Origin: Flocculibacter collagenilyticus
Lineage (GTDB): Bacteria > Pseudomonadota > Gammaproteobacteria > Enterobacterales > Alteromonadaceae
Direction: 5' to 3'
Length of the DNA: 64,000 nucleotides
NCBI RefSeq assembly: GCF_016469335.1
Contig: NZ_CP059888.1
Span: 2,294,001-2,358,000, forward strand
The position numbers and the translations under genes are program-made. Under the pieces are notes generated by a model. That model did not search any database. It was not told where the DNA came from and saw only the letters and a program-made list of their open reading frames with translations. How positions within the stretch are numbered: position 1 is the stretch's first letter; every line of letters starts with the position of its first letter. This document shows, in pieces, positions 9,306 through 17,754 of the stretch.

Positions 9306-10400
9306 TTACAACTTATGCTTATCTCGCCAAATATTGTCTAAATAATTAAACACTTCATTACTGGCATTTTCCATTTGCTGGAGGGAGGTCATTGCATGCT
9401 GCTTGTAATCTGTTTGTTGTGAGTTAATGATATCGAGTATATCTTTTGTGGCTTTGTGAAAGCGTTGATGAGGTTGCTCTAGCTTGCCAAAATTAGGGGA
9501 TTTGGCAAAAAATCGTCCGCCCTCACCGTTGTAATACCACTGGCCTAATTCACATTGATGATGATCAATATATTGCATCTCTGTTTGTCCAACACCGACT
9601 GATAAGTAAGCGTCAACTTTGATTTGCAAATGATCAACCTTAATCGATGTCATAAAGTCGTTATCTGTTAATACTTTTATATTTTTAAACGAGGACTTTA
9701 CAGTGCTATTCATACCTGACAATTCATCCTCTAAGGATTGAATTTGCCCTGCATTGTTGGTGATGTTTTCAATTAGTTGCTCTGAATTACTTGCTACTTG
9801 CTTAACATTCGCCACCATTGCTTGAATCGATTTATGCGTATCGTTTATCGCTGCTTGAGTTTTTGTGGCTAAGCTTCTTACTTCATCCGCAACAACTGCG
9901 AATCCACGCCCTTGTTCGCCTGCGCGTGCAGCTTCAATGGCTGCGTTTAATGCAAGTAAATTAGTTTGTTCAGCTATGCCTTCAATTAAGGTGAGTACAG
10001 AGCTTATTTCTTCGGCACGCTCTGTCATTTCAGATACGGTTGCGCCAGAGCTTTTAGCAAGCTCTTCTAGCGCCATAGATTCAGACGCGATTCGATGGAT
10101 ATTATCAGTGATGTTACCAAAGTTATTAAGTACCGTTGATGTTGAATCGAGCGTATCTGCGCCACGCTCTACCGAACGGTCTAAACTTGATTTAACATCA
10201 TGAAGGCTGTCTCTTAAATACTGATTTTCAAATCGCATTAATTCGGACGAATCATCAGAGACTTCTGGAGCTTCAGACAATAGCTCAATATCTTCATCTT
10301 TTTGCGCTATTGTACGCTCTAAAGCTTCGTTCTGTTTACGAAGTTCAGCAACTTCTACTTTAAGTGCTTCTAACTCTGCTTTGTTTCCAAATAATCCCAT
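9306..10400 (-). CDS. Soluble methyl-accepting chemotaxis protein with C-terminal CZB zinc-binding domain
   Basis: 364 residues with no signal peptide, membrane segment or HAMP domain, so it is a cytoplasmic chemoreceptor. An N-terminal coiled coil (about 8-45) leads into a receptor signalling hairpin with the highly conserved tip at 141-180 ([20 protein letters not shown], then [15 protein letters not shown]). The C-terminal third is a CZB (chemoreceptor zinc-binding) domain, recognised by [11 protein letters not shown]. Likely metal ligands are His257, Cys283 and His311/His315. In characterised CZB receptors such as TlpD the site responds to oxidants such as HOCl or to zinc. No che or flagellar genes are nearby, so it must act with a kinase encoded elsewhere. 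Confidence 0.9.
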   Translation of the reverse strand: MGLFGNKAELEALKVEVAELRKQNEALERTIAQKDEDIELLSEAPEVSDDSSELMRFENQYLRDSLHDVKSSLDRSVERGADTLDSTSTVLNNFGNITDNIHRIASESMALEELAKSSGATVSEMTERAEEISSVLTLIEGIAEQTNLLALNAAIEAARAGEQGRGFAVVADEVRSLATKTQAAINDTHKSIQAMVANVKQVASNSEQLIENITNNAGQIQSLEDELSGMNSTVKSSFKNIKVLTDNDFMTSIKVDHLQIKVDAYLSVGVGQTEMQYIDHHQCELGQWYYNGEGGRFFAKSPNFGKLEQPHQRFHKATKDILDIINSQQTDYKQHAMTSLQQMENASNEVFNYLDNIWRDKHKL

Positions 10401-10716
10401 CTGAAATTCACTCTTAATTTATGATGTTTAGCTTTAGTATTATTCTTTACTAACAATCGGGCTTTTCTTCGCTAAAGAAAGCTGAAACAACAGCCCAATT
10501 ATTGCTACTAATGTGCTAATTTGAAATAAGTCCAATGAACGGATTCAAGCGAAATAATTATTTTTTATGTGCTTATTCATAATAATAGAATTAAATACTT
10601 AGTTGTCTACTTTAGTTGTTCAATTAATGGCGACAAACTCGATAAAACTCAAACCAATCTCAGACTTTAAAATATTCAAAACGGAGTTCTGTGAAGCGTA
10701 TTTGCCTAAACTTACG
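10401..10716. other. Intergenic region without a recognised gene
   Basis: 316 bp between two minus-strand genes, with stop codons in all frames at short intervals. It should contain the promoter of the chemoreceptor gene. A weak hairpin, TTCTT / AAGAA, lies near 10469-10483. Nothing else stands out. Confidence 0.4.
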
Positions 10717-11433
10717 CTATGCTAGTTGGCATTTTCTATTGTTATAAAAGTTAACCATGCTATCTATTGCTTCTTGTTGATATGCTCGCAAACCACTCAA
10801 TACCATGTGCTTTTCTCCAGTACCAACTATTTGTTCAACGCCTTCAATTGTGTCAGTAATGGTGAATTGTAAAATAGCATTTCCGCGTTTACCCTCAACG
10901 ACTAGCTCAGTATTACTCAACGTTAACTTAGGATTCGTTAACTTCATGTTGTTTAAATTAATGAGCATTTTTTCATAAATAACCAATGGACGTTCTGGAT
11001 TTATCATTACGTCTTTTTGTTTCATCAGCGGGACTAAAATATGCGGAAAATTCTCGCCAGAAAAAGCGACGTACTCTCTAATTAGGGCATTAAGTGCAGC
11101 TTCATCTTTACATATTTCACCCGAGCGCTTTACAACAAGGTAAGTTTTATCGCTTTGATCTTTAATCGATAACTCTTTTGCGGAAAAGTCATCAACAATA
11201 AGATTAACGCCACCACCAACCAGCCCGGCAAAAATAAATTCCATATTCTGGCTTAACCCGCCTTGCGCCACTGTTACAGAAAACAGTAAATCACCCGGCA
11301 CACAAAAGCGCTTAGCATCTACATCGTGAATAGGGTTAAAGTCATTCGCTATATCTTTGGCAAACGAACTCGCTTGTTCTTTGGTAAAGCTGAGGGTTCT
11401 ATCAGTGTATGTATAAAAATTATCTACAAACAT
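10717..11433 (-). CDS. DUF3581 family protein
   Basis: 238 residues with no signal peptide or membrane segment, so cytoplasmic. The sequence matches what I know of DUF3581, a family restricted to gammaproteobacteria of the Alteromonadales/Vibrio group. The N-terminal segment FAKDIANDFNPIHD resembles the substrate-entry loop of MaoC-like hot-dog hydratases, which suggests a hot-dog fold and possibly acyl-thioester chemistry; that is inference only. It is monocistronic and separated from its neighbours by about 250-300 bp on each side. Confidence 0.7.
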   Translation of the reverse strand: MFVDNFYTYTDRTLSFTKEQASSFAKDIANDFNPIHDVDAKRFCVPGDLLFSVTVAQGGLSQNMEFIFAGLVGGGVNLIVDDFSAKELSIKDQSDKTYLVVKRSGEICKDEAALNALIREYVAFSGENFPHILVPLMKQKDVMINPERPLVIYEKMLINLNNMKLTNPKLTLSNTELVVEGKRGNAILQFTITDTIEGVEQIVGTGEKHMVLSGLRAYQQEAIDSMVNFYNNRKCQLA

Positions 11434-11682
11434 ATTTCAATTACTATCATTAATTTGGAAGGCTTATTCTACTTGTTTTTTTTAGCTAGGTGGTCAAGCC
11501 AGCTTGGAAGGGAAATAGCGTTAGCCAGCTTACAGCACTTCTTTACCACTTAATGCGGATAATTTTTTCTTCACATGTCTTCCAATATTATTGCATCCAT
11601 TTATAATCAGAAGTTATTAGATATTCTTTTGTGGAATATAAGTTTTTATTATATTAACTGATTTTTTAGGCGTTTTTATACT

Positions 11683-13206
11683 ATGTCATTGGAAAACTAC
11701 TTTGCACCTTACCGAAAAAATATCATTGGCATTGACCTTACACATGAGCTAAATGGTGCAATTCGTCCAATCATTTATGCTGACTGGACAGCAAGTGGCA
11801 GGTTATACCGCCCTGTAGAAGAATTTATCAGTTATCAACTTGGCCCCTACGTCGCCAATACGCATACAGAAACAAACCTTCTTGGTTGCACCATGACCAA
11901 CACTTATCATCAAGCGCAACAAACCATAAAAGAGCACGTAAATGCGTGTGAAAATGATGTGCTAATTTGTGCTGGTGCAGGTATGACGGCTGTTATTAAT
12001 AAATTCCAGCGGATTTTGGGATTGCGTATTCCAGAGCGAATGAAAGATCAGATAACGTTTGAAGACAATGAAAAACCGGTCGTTTTTATTACTCACATGG
12101 AGCACCATTCCAATCAAACTACGTGGTCAGAATGTGATGTAACACTCGAGATAGTGAAAGCTAATGACAAAGGGCTGCCTTGTCTTAATCATTTAGATGA
12201 ATTATTACAACAATATAGCGATCGCAGGTTTAAGATTGGGTCGTTTACCGCTTGTTCAAATGTAACGGGTATAAAAACGCCCTACCATCAACTTGCAGAA
12301 ATAATGCACGAACATGGTGGCGTATGCTTTGTGGATTTTGCAGCATCCGCTCCGTACGTTGATATAAACATGCATCCTGCAAACCCAAAGCAACAATTAG
12401 ACGCTATTTTCTTTTCACCTCATAAGTTTTTAGGTGGGCCTGCTAGTTCTGGTGTACTGATTTTTAATCGCGCTTTATATAAGAATAAGGTGCCCGATCA
12501 TCCTGGTGGTGGCACTGTTAGTTGGACTAATCCGTGGGGCGAACATAAATTTTTCGATAATATTCAAGTACGAGAAGACGGCGGCACTCCCGGATTTTTA
12601 CAATGTATTCGCACTGCATTGGCAATCAAAGTAAAAGAATCAATGGGAACAGATAAAATAGCGGCCAGAGAGCATGAACTTACTCAATATCTTATGGGTG
12701 AACTTACTAAAAATGAGCGGGTGCTAATGCTAGAAGATAAAGCACAAGAGCGTTTATGTATTGTCTCATTTTATGTGTTGGGCATGCATCATAACCTTAT
12801 TGTTAAAATTTTAAACGACCGTTTTGGCATTCAAACACGCGGTGGCTGTTCATGCGCGGGCACTTATGGTCATATTTTGCTGCAAGTAGATCCCAGTATG
12901 TCCAAAAAAATTACTGAACAGATTGATTCTGGTGATTTAACAGAAAAGCCTGGCTGGGTACGAGTTTCATTGCACCCAACAACAAGCGACCAAGAAGCGC
13001 GCGCTATTGTGAGCGCAATTAATCAAACTATCGAAAATGCAGACTTATGGGCGCAGGACTACTTCTTTAATCCTTCTTCAGGTGAGTTTAAGCACAGAAA
13101 TGAGCAAACGAGTTATCCAAGCTTAGATGGGTTTGAAGCAACAACCTGTCACAAGCCGAAACCTAAAAGCAGTATATTAAATAAACTATTCAAACAAACC
13201 AGTTAA
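11683..13206 (+). CDS. Class V aminotransferase / cysteine desulfurase-like PLP enzyme
   Basis: 507 residues, fold-type I PLP enzyme of the class V aminotransferase group. The N-terminal block is YADWTASGRLYRPVEEFI. The cofactor lysine is K248 in FFSPHKFLGGP, preceded by the Asp/His environment VDFAASAPYVDI. A Cys-rich loop, TRGGCSCAGTYGH, sits where group II cysteine desulfurases carry their catalytic Cys, so sulfur or selenium transfer from a cysteine-like substrate is possible. It is about 100 residues longer than SufS and has no suf, isc or csd genes beside it. The reaction is therefore uncertain. A strong terminator follows. Confidence 0.83.
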   Translation: MSLENYFAPYRKNIIGIDLTHELNGAIRPIIYADWTASGRLYRPVEEFISYQLGPYVANTHTETNLLGCTMTNTYHQAQQTIKEHVNACENDVLICAGAGMTAVINKFQRILGLRIPERMKDQITFEDNEKPVVFITHMEHHSNQTTWSECDVTLEIVKANDKGLPCLNHLDELLQQYSDRRFKIGSFTACSNVTGIKTPYHQLAEIMHEHGGVCFVDFAASAPYVDINMHPANPKQQLDAIFFSPHKFLGGPASSGVLIFNRALYKNKVPDHPGGGTVSWTNPWGEHKFFDNIQVREDGGTPGFLQCIRTALAIKVKESMGTDKIAAREHELTQYLMGELTKNERVLMLEDKAQERLCIVSFYVLGMHHNLIVKILNDRFGIQTRGGCSCAGTYGHILLQVDPSMSKKITEQIDSGDLTEKPGWVRVSLHPTTSDQEARAIVSAINQTIENADLWAQDYFFNPSSGEFKHRNEQTSYPSLDGFEATTCHKPKPKSSILNKLFKQTS

Positions 13207-13217
13207 TAAATACAATC

Positions 13218-13246
13218 GAGCACACTGCATTTTGTGTGCTCTTTTT
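13218..13246 (+). terminator. Rho-independent terminator after the class V aminotransferase
   Basis: The stem GAGCACAC (13218-13225) pairs with GTGTGCTC (13234-13241) across an 8-nt loop and is followed by TTTTTAT. It lies 12 bp after the stop codon. Confidence 0.88.
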
Positions 13247-13375
13247 ATATCAATCCTCATAGCGTTTAATTGCTGCCTCACTTCCACCAATATAGCTTAG
13301 CCTTACCTAAGAATGGCATGATATCTGCTTTAATAAATCTGAATTGAAATTGTCAAAAGTCTGTCAGGAGGAACC

Positions 13376-13786
13376 ATGGCGTTTTCATCAGAACTAATCA
13401 CTAATGTAAGTGCAAGCGACGAAACCAATAACGATATCCTACAAATGTTGGGTATTGATCACGATGGTGAAGTGCAATATCACGTATATAAAACGCAACT
13501 TGATGATAAAAGTGTGTTTTGTTGTTTGTCTGGCGGTGTTATTGAAGATAATGAAATTGTATTCACACCAGTAGGCCTAGGTGCTTTTGAGGCATTGACG
13601 AATGTAAACAGCAATAATCAAGATTATTTTGCGGAAGAGTTGCACGTTGATAATGGCCCAATAAAAGAACAAGTTGAAGAGATTTTACAGCGTGTTCCGG
13701 AAAACGCAAAAGTATGCTTTTTAGGCGATATTACTGGCGAACTAAAAGAAGATATTGGGAAGATTTTCAACTTAGCATTAAGTTAA
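13376..13786 (+). CDS. Hypothetical acidic cytoplasmic protein
   Basis: 136 residues, acidic, no signal peptide or membrane segment. I do not recognise a family. It has an alpha/beta pattern and ends with the conserved-looking stretch AKVCFLGDITGELKEDIGKIF. A very strong ribosome site (AGGAGGA, 5 bp before the ATG) suggests good expression, and the codon use looks like its neighbours, so I treat it as real. It converges with the STAS-like gene downstream, with only 38 bp between them. Confidence 0.65.
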   Translation: MAFSSELITNVSASDETNNDILQMLGIDHDGEVQYHVYKTQLDDKSVFCCLSGGVIEDNEIVFTPVGLGAFEALTNVNSNNQDYFAEELHVDNGPIKEQVEEILQRVPENAKVCFLGDITGELKEDIGKIFNLALS

Positions 13787-13824
13787 TGTTGAGCATTTAC
13801 CCTGCACCTTATTTTAGGCAACAC

Positions 13825-14241
13825 CTAGCTGGCAACGTTTAACGAGTCTATTGTAAAACCTTTGCTAGCTAGCCATTCTAAAGCTTCCGCTTTGCTAATA
13901 AAGGTTTTTGTATAAGCTTTTTGCACTTTCAAGGCATCCGACATAACAACAGCTACATCAAACTGAAAATTAGTAGTGACTAATACCGCCTTGTTAACCA
14001 AACCAGCATTGTTTAATAATTGATTAACTTGATTATTAATAAGGTGCGCTTCGGGCGTCGCACCTTGAAATTCGGTTAGATCTACAAAGTAGGCAAAAGC
14101 TTGCCCCTTCAATTGCGGCAATAAGTTGTGCTGAACATCGTTATATAATTGTTTGGCGATACGCTCGTTAAACGAACCAATTAATTTTGCATAAACAACA
14201 GAGTGTTTGATTTCACACTCATAAGAACAATTATTACGCAT
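13825..14241 (-). CDS. SpoIIAA/STAS-like protein
   Basis: 138 residues with the alternating strand/helix pattern of SpoIIAA-like/STAS proteins: VVYAKLIGSFNERIAKQLYND, then AYFVDLTEFQGATPEAH, then a second helix and KAVLVTTNFQFDVAVVMSDALK. These domains usually act as lipid- or protein-binding switches in regulation. The Ser or Thr that is phosphorylated in anti-sigma antagonists cannot be placed confidently. It lies downstream of the nucleoside kinase on the same strand with a 95-bp gap, so co-transcription is possible. Function unknown. Confidence 0.6.
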   Translation of the reverse strand: MRNNCSYECEIKHSVVYAKLIGSFNERIAKQLYNDVQHNLLPQLKGQAFAYFVDLTEFQGATPEAHLINNQVNQLLNNAGLVNKAVLVTTNFQFDVAVVMSDALKVQKAYTKTFISKAEALEWLASKGFTIDSLNVAS

Positions 14242-14336
14242 AAATACTACCTACTGCTACCACTAACAGCTGCCAAGGCACATGCTAACTTCCTAAGCGC
14301 CCTAAGCAACTTTAGTTATCGATACTTATGAAACAA

Positions 14337-15638
14337 TTATTCCCAATATGTTTCTTCTAAACTGTCTTCTCTTTCAGGAAGTCCTTTAGATAGCCTCGGC
14401 GAATGTTGCGCCAAAACCTCATAACTCACCCTGTTTGCATATTTACATATTTGCGAGAAAGAAGAATAACACAATGCACCTGCATGATGTTTAGTTGAGC
14501 TTGGCACATTAACGCTATGATATACGTTTGCGGTTAGATCATGCAATAGCGCTGATAACGCTGCATCGCCAGCACCATTAGTGTTCTTAATCGAGTCTGG
14601 TCCACCCATATATGGTGCAACATGTGAATACACCTTAATTGGCTTAACACACTTTACTTTAAGCATCGGACGCGAGTATTCATAACGGTTAAATTCTGCA
14701 ATTGCTCCCGGTAAAAGTGCTTTTTCCGTTTCACGCTTATACTGCTCATCAGTATAGCCAGCCATATATAATCCTAACGGGCCAGCTGTGCATAATACTA
14801 AGTCCACCCAATCCAGTGCCTTATCAGCAGCTTGAAGTGGATTAGATAGCCCTGTAAGTGCCTCTCCCTCTTCTTCATTCATTGCTAACACTTGAACATG
14901 ATTAGCAACAAAATTTTGCCACCATGTTGGGTTTTCATCAATCATAAAGCGCGTGCCCATGGTCAATACCACAGGTACATTGTGACGATTAGCATATTCA
15001 ACCGCTTGGATTGTAGCTTCTTTTAGCCCATCTGACTCTTCACTTCTGGTGAAGTAAGCGCTTATTACTAATGCCGACGATTCTTTAATTAATGCCTCAT
15101 CAATAAAGCTAGGTTTAAGCTTGTTCATTGAACCAGCATTAATGGCGAAGGTGCGCTCGCCATCATCCGTAATCAGCGTATAACCACGCCCTATTGGCCC
15201 TGCTACCGGCTGTAAATAATTCAAGTCAACTCGTGACGATGTATTGCACAAGTATTGGTATGCGTAGCTGCCAATTCGAATATTTTCGCTCATTACGCCA
15301 TACAGAATTGATCGATCATCAGCAAGTACCGAGTAATTGTGCATAGTATTACCAATCGTACCACCAGCATGCTGACCCGTAATCAATTGACTGTTTTCAA
15401 GCTCAGCATATAGCGATTCCGCCACTTCTGTTTCTACAACTTGCGAAAGGCCTTTTTTTAAATTGAACCTTTCTAGTAGTTCGTCACTTACTTTTGCTTC
15501 AATATCTACAATAGTTTGATCAATCCCAACAATGTACGGATGTTTAAGCTGCACCGTTTCGGTTAACTTATTCGTTAAAGGGTGTTTTTGATCAACAGGA
15601 AAGTAATGTTTGTGTTTACGACTACCAGGAAAGCGCAT
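14337..15638 (-). CDS. gsk: Inosine-guanosine kinase
   Basis: 433 residues, the same length as E. coli Gsk (434). PfkB/ribokinase-family enzyme that phosphorylates inosine and guanosine to IMP and GMP in cytoplasmic purine salvage. Family marks are the start MRFPGSRKHKHYFPV, the substrate-side glycine motif GGTIGNTMHNY, and the ATP/anion-hole motif NTNGAGDAALSALLHD with the catalytic Asp. The start at 15638 is supported by the conserved N terminus. The gene diverges from the GNAT gene across an 80-bp gap that must hold both promoters. Confidence 0.95.
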   Translation of the reverse strand: MRFPGSRKHKHYFPVDQKHPLTNKLTETVQLKHPYIVGIDQTIVDIEAKVSDELLERFNLKKGLSQVVETEVAESLYAELENSQLITGQHAGGTIGNTMHNYSVLADDRSILYGVMSENIRIGSYAYQYLCNTSSRVDLNYLQPVAGPIGRGYTLITDDGERTFAINAGSMNKLKPSFIDEALIKESSALVISAYFTRSEESDGLKEATIQAVEYANRHNVPVVLTMGTRFMIDENPTWWQNFVANHVQVLAMNEEEGEALTGLSNPLQAADKALDWVDLVLCTAGPLGLYMAGYTDEQYKRETEKALLPGAIAEFNRYEYSRPMLKVKCVKPIKVYSHVAPYMGGPDSIKNTNGAGDAALSALLHDLTANVYHSVNVPSSTKHHAGALCYSSFSQICKYANRVSYEVLAQHSPRLSKGLPEREDSLEETYWE

Positions 15639-15718
15639 ATTTCATTAACTACAAAATAAAAAGGGGCGTTATTATAACACCCTCTGAATATTCATTGCAC
15701 CCGTAACTTAGTACAAAT

Positions 15719-16174
15719 ATGAAGCAAATAATGAAGAAACATCATTCCTTATCATACAAAATAGAATGCTTATCGCCGCTCTCGGCTACATTAGTGAATA
15801 AATTTTATAAAAAACATGGCGCTAGAGGCACAGCTAAAAGAAATGACAATATTTGGGTGGCAAGAAACAATGATCATGAAGTTATCGCTGCTGCGCGTAT
15901 TACTCGTATTTTTGAATATTCTCTACTAGTTGGTGTATATGTGGACGATAAATACCGCGGAAATGGAGTAGCTAATTCGTTACTAACTGAACTGATGGTT
16001 AGTACGAGCCAAGTGTTCTACACATTTCCCTACACTTCGCTAGTAACCTTTTATAGCGCGCTTGGGTTCAAATTAATAGAGGTTGCTCAGCTCCCCCAAC
16101 CTATTTTGAATAAATTAGAGGTATATCAAAACCAAGGCAGAAACATTGTGGCAATGGCTGCCCATATAGAATGA
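15719..16174 (+). CDS. GNAT-family N-acetyltransferase
   Basis: 151 residues. The GNAT core is visible: HEVIAAARITRIFEYSLLVGVYVDDKYRGNGVANSLLTELM, where VDDKYRGNGVA is the acetyl-CoA pyrophosphate-binding motif A (R/Q-x-x-G-x-G/A). A C-terminal motif B-like strand, FYSALGFKLIEV, follows. The substrate cannot be told from sequence. The ATG at 15719 and one at 15731 are both possible; neither has a clear ribosome site. It diverges from gsk and converges on the YggN-like gene with only 37 bp between the stop codons. Confidence 0.82.
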   Translation: MKQIMKKHHSLSYKIECLSPLSATLVNKFYKKHGARGTAKRNDNIWVARNNDHEVIAAARITRIFEYSLLVGVYVDDKYRGNGVANSLLTELMVSTSQVFYTFPYTSLVTFYSALGFKLIEVAQLPQPILNKLEVYQNQGRNIVAMAAHIE

Positions 16175-16211
16175 GAACGTCCAGAATTCTGAGTGCCCTT
16201 AAGTGATAACA

Positions 16212-17099
16212 TTAATACATTTTGTCGAGTTCTACGCCGACAATATCAAACGACTTTAAATTTGGCACATGATCTTGCAGCTTGGTTTCGTATTTATCCA
16301 ACTCTTTTAATCGCCAACAAAATTGTTCTGCTTTCTTCTCCAGCAACCTCGACTTTGCTTGTAATGAACGTGCAATATCGTCATTGATTCTGTCCATATT
16401 TTCACTTAAATCAGTTGTTCTAGATTCAAGGCTGTTTCTATCCGCTTTAACCGCTTCTCCTACTGCCACCATGATGGAACCTAACGAGCGCGTCACAATA
16501 TTTTTTATTTCTTCACCAAGCTCATCTTCAAAAAAGTCTGCAACTTCATCTAATCCTTGAGGTGCAATATAAAAATGCTCACCCGTGCGGTTAAATTTCT
16601 TTTTTAATTTAAATTTAATTTCTTTAAAGTGCTCATCTATGCCAGCTCCGCTCTGGCCACCAGATAACCCTTTTACTACATAGTCAATTGCTCTAAGTCC
16701 AATATCAACTCCCTCCATTGCAATGTTGACTATTTCTGGTACTTCGCGGCGTAAGCCCAAACTAAACTGCTTAAGTACCTCAGTGTCTTCTTCATTAAGG
16801 TGAATCCATTCCCCTTTAATAAATAACTGCTTGTCATTATTTATTTGTAATTGCGTGCGATCTTTTACCATTACTCGAATGTGATCATTATTGATTAATA
16901 ATCCATAATTCAATCTAACATCGCACTTTCCTGCTAATGCCATTGAAGGGAAAAAAGTCAATAAAATGAATAGAGAAAGTGATAGTTTCGAAAAGCATGT
17001 AATAAAAGCTGCTTGCATAACTGCCTTGTTTAAAGTCAAAAAAGTATTATTCGCTGAATAATGCGAGCTGGAATCACGCATATTAAGCGACCTTAACAT
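16212..17099 (-). CDS. YggN family protein (DUF2884), exported
   Basis: 295 residues as opened from 17099. The true start may be an internal Met (MQAAFITCFSK, residue 28), which begins a normal signal peptide ending SMALAG. The mature protein starts KCDVRLNYGLLINNDHIRV, the YggN/DUF2884 opening, and has two amphipathic helical regions, the last (about 215-275) probably coiled coil. It is a periplasmic protein of unknown role widespread in gammaproteobacteria. It lies about 100 bp downstream of the DUF1566 pair on the same strand. Confidence 0.78.
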   Translation of the reverse strand: MLRSLNMRDSSSHYSANNTFLTLNKAVMQAAFITCFSKLSLSLFILLTFFPSMALAGKCDVRLNYGLLINNDHIRVMVKDRTQLQINNDKQLFIKGEWIHLNEEDTEVLKQFSLGLRREVPEIVNIAMEGVDIGLRAIDYVVKGLSGGQSGAGIDEHFKEIKFKLKKKFNRTGEHFYIAPQGLDEVADFFEDELGEEIKNIVTRSLGSIMVAVGEAVKADRNSLESRTTDLSENMDRINDDIARSLQAKSRLLEKKAEQFCWRLKELDKYETKLQDHVPNLKSFDIVGVELDKMY

Positions 17100-17202
17100 T
17101 TTAAGTAAATATCAAATTGCAGAATAAGTACGCTAATTTGAGATGAACGGATGATTTGGCACGATAATAGGGATAACTTAACCAGGGCGTGATGAAAGAT
17201 AC

Positions 17203-17754
17203 TTATTTTTCAAACCTAACAAAACGCAAAAATAGGTCAACGCTCTTATCTTTCGAGTTATTTTTACCGTTATAGAAAGCAAAACTCCATGCTCTGGTCG
17301 GTTCATTCGTTAATGTTGTTGACGTCCAAAAGTTTTCTGAAGGCGTGTTCGGAAAAAGTGACAAGTTGATGGAGGGCTCAACGCACATTCGCTCAACAAT
17401 TGAGCTTAACTCTTTAATGTTAGGCAGTCGCCAGTCTGTATAACCTGCAAACGTGGTTGTATTAGCTAGTGTTAGTGCAGCAACCCAAGTGACTTGATTA
17501 GCAATGCCTGTGCAACTTTGGTTTGATTCATCCCAAGTTTGCCCGCTCGCGCAACGCGCCCACATCAAGCCCGTTGTATTATGCGTTACAGTGCCATCGG
17601 TATTAACCGTAAAAGAGTCACCTGGGGTATTTTCGGGCACACTATCACAGTGCTGCTCTGCCTGTGCGCCCCTACAAGCGATGAACAAAACAGAGAAAAA
17701 ACACATGCGAAGCACATTTAACCAAGCTGAATCAGTGGAAGTTCTCGAGATCAT
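17203..17754 (-). CDS. Secreted DUF1566 (Lcl C-terminal-like) domain protein
   Basis: 183 residues with an N-terminal signal peptide (hydrophobic stretch ending CRGAQAEQ; an internal Met at residue 17 is an alternative start). The rest is one DUF1566 domain: TVTHNTTGLMWARCASGQTW, YTDWRLPNIKELSSIVER, FWTSTTLTNEPTRAWSFAF and a final FLRFVR strand. Four Cys in the domain suggest disulfides. DUF1566 resembles the C-terminal domain of Legionella Lcl, which binds host polysaccharides; carbohydrate binding here is inference. Its ATG overlaps the stop of the upstream lipoprotein gene by 4 bp, so the two are translationally coupled. Confidence 0.8.
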   Translation of the reverse strand: MISRTSTDSAWLNVLRMCFFSVLFIACRGAQAEQHCDSVPENTPGDSFTVNTDGTVTHNTTGLMWARCASGQTWDESNQSCTGIANQVTWVAALTLANTTTFAGYTDWRLPNIKELSSIVERMCVEPSINLSLFPNTPSENFWTSTTLTNEPTRAWSFAFYNGKNNSKDKSVDLFLRFVRFEK

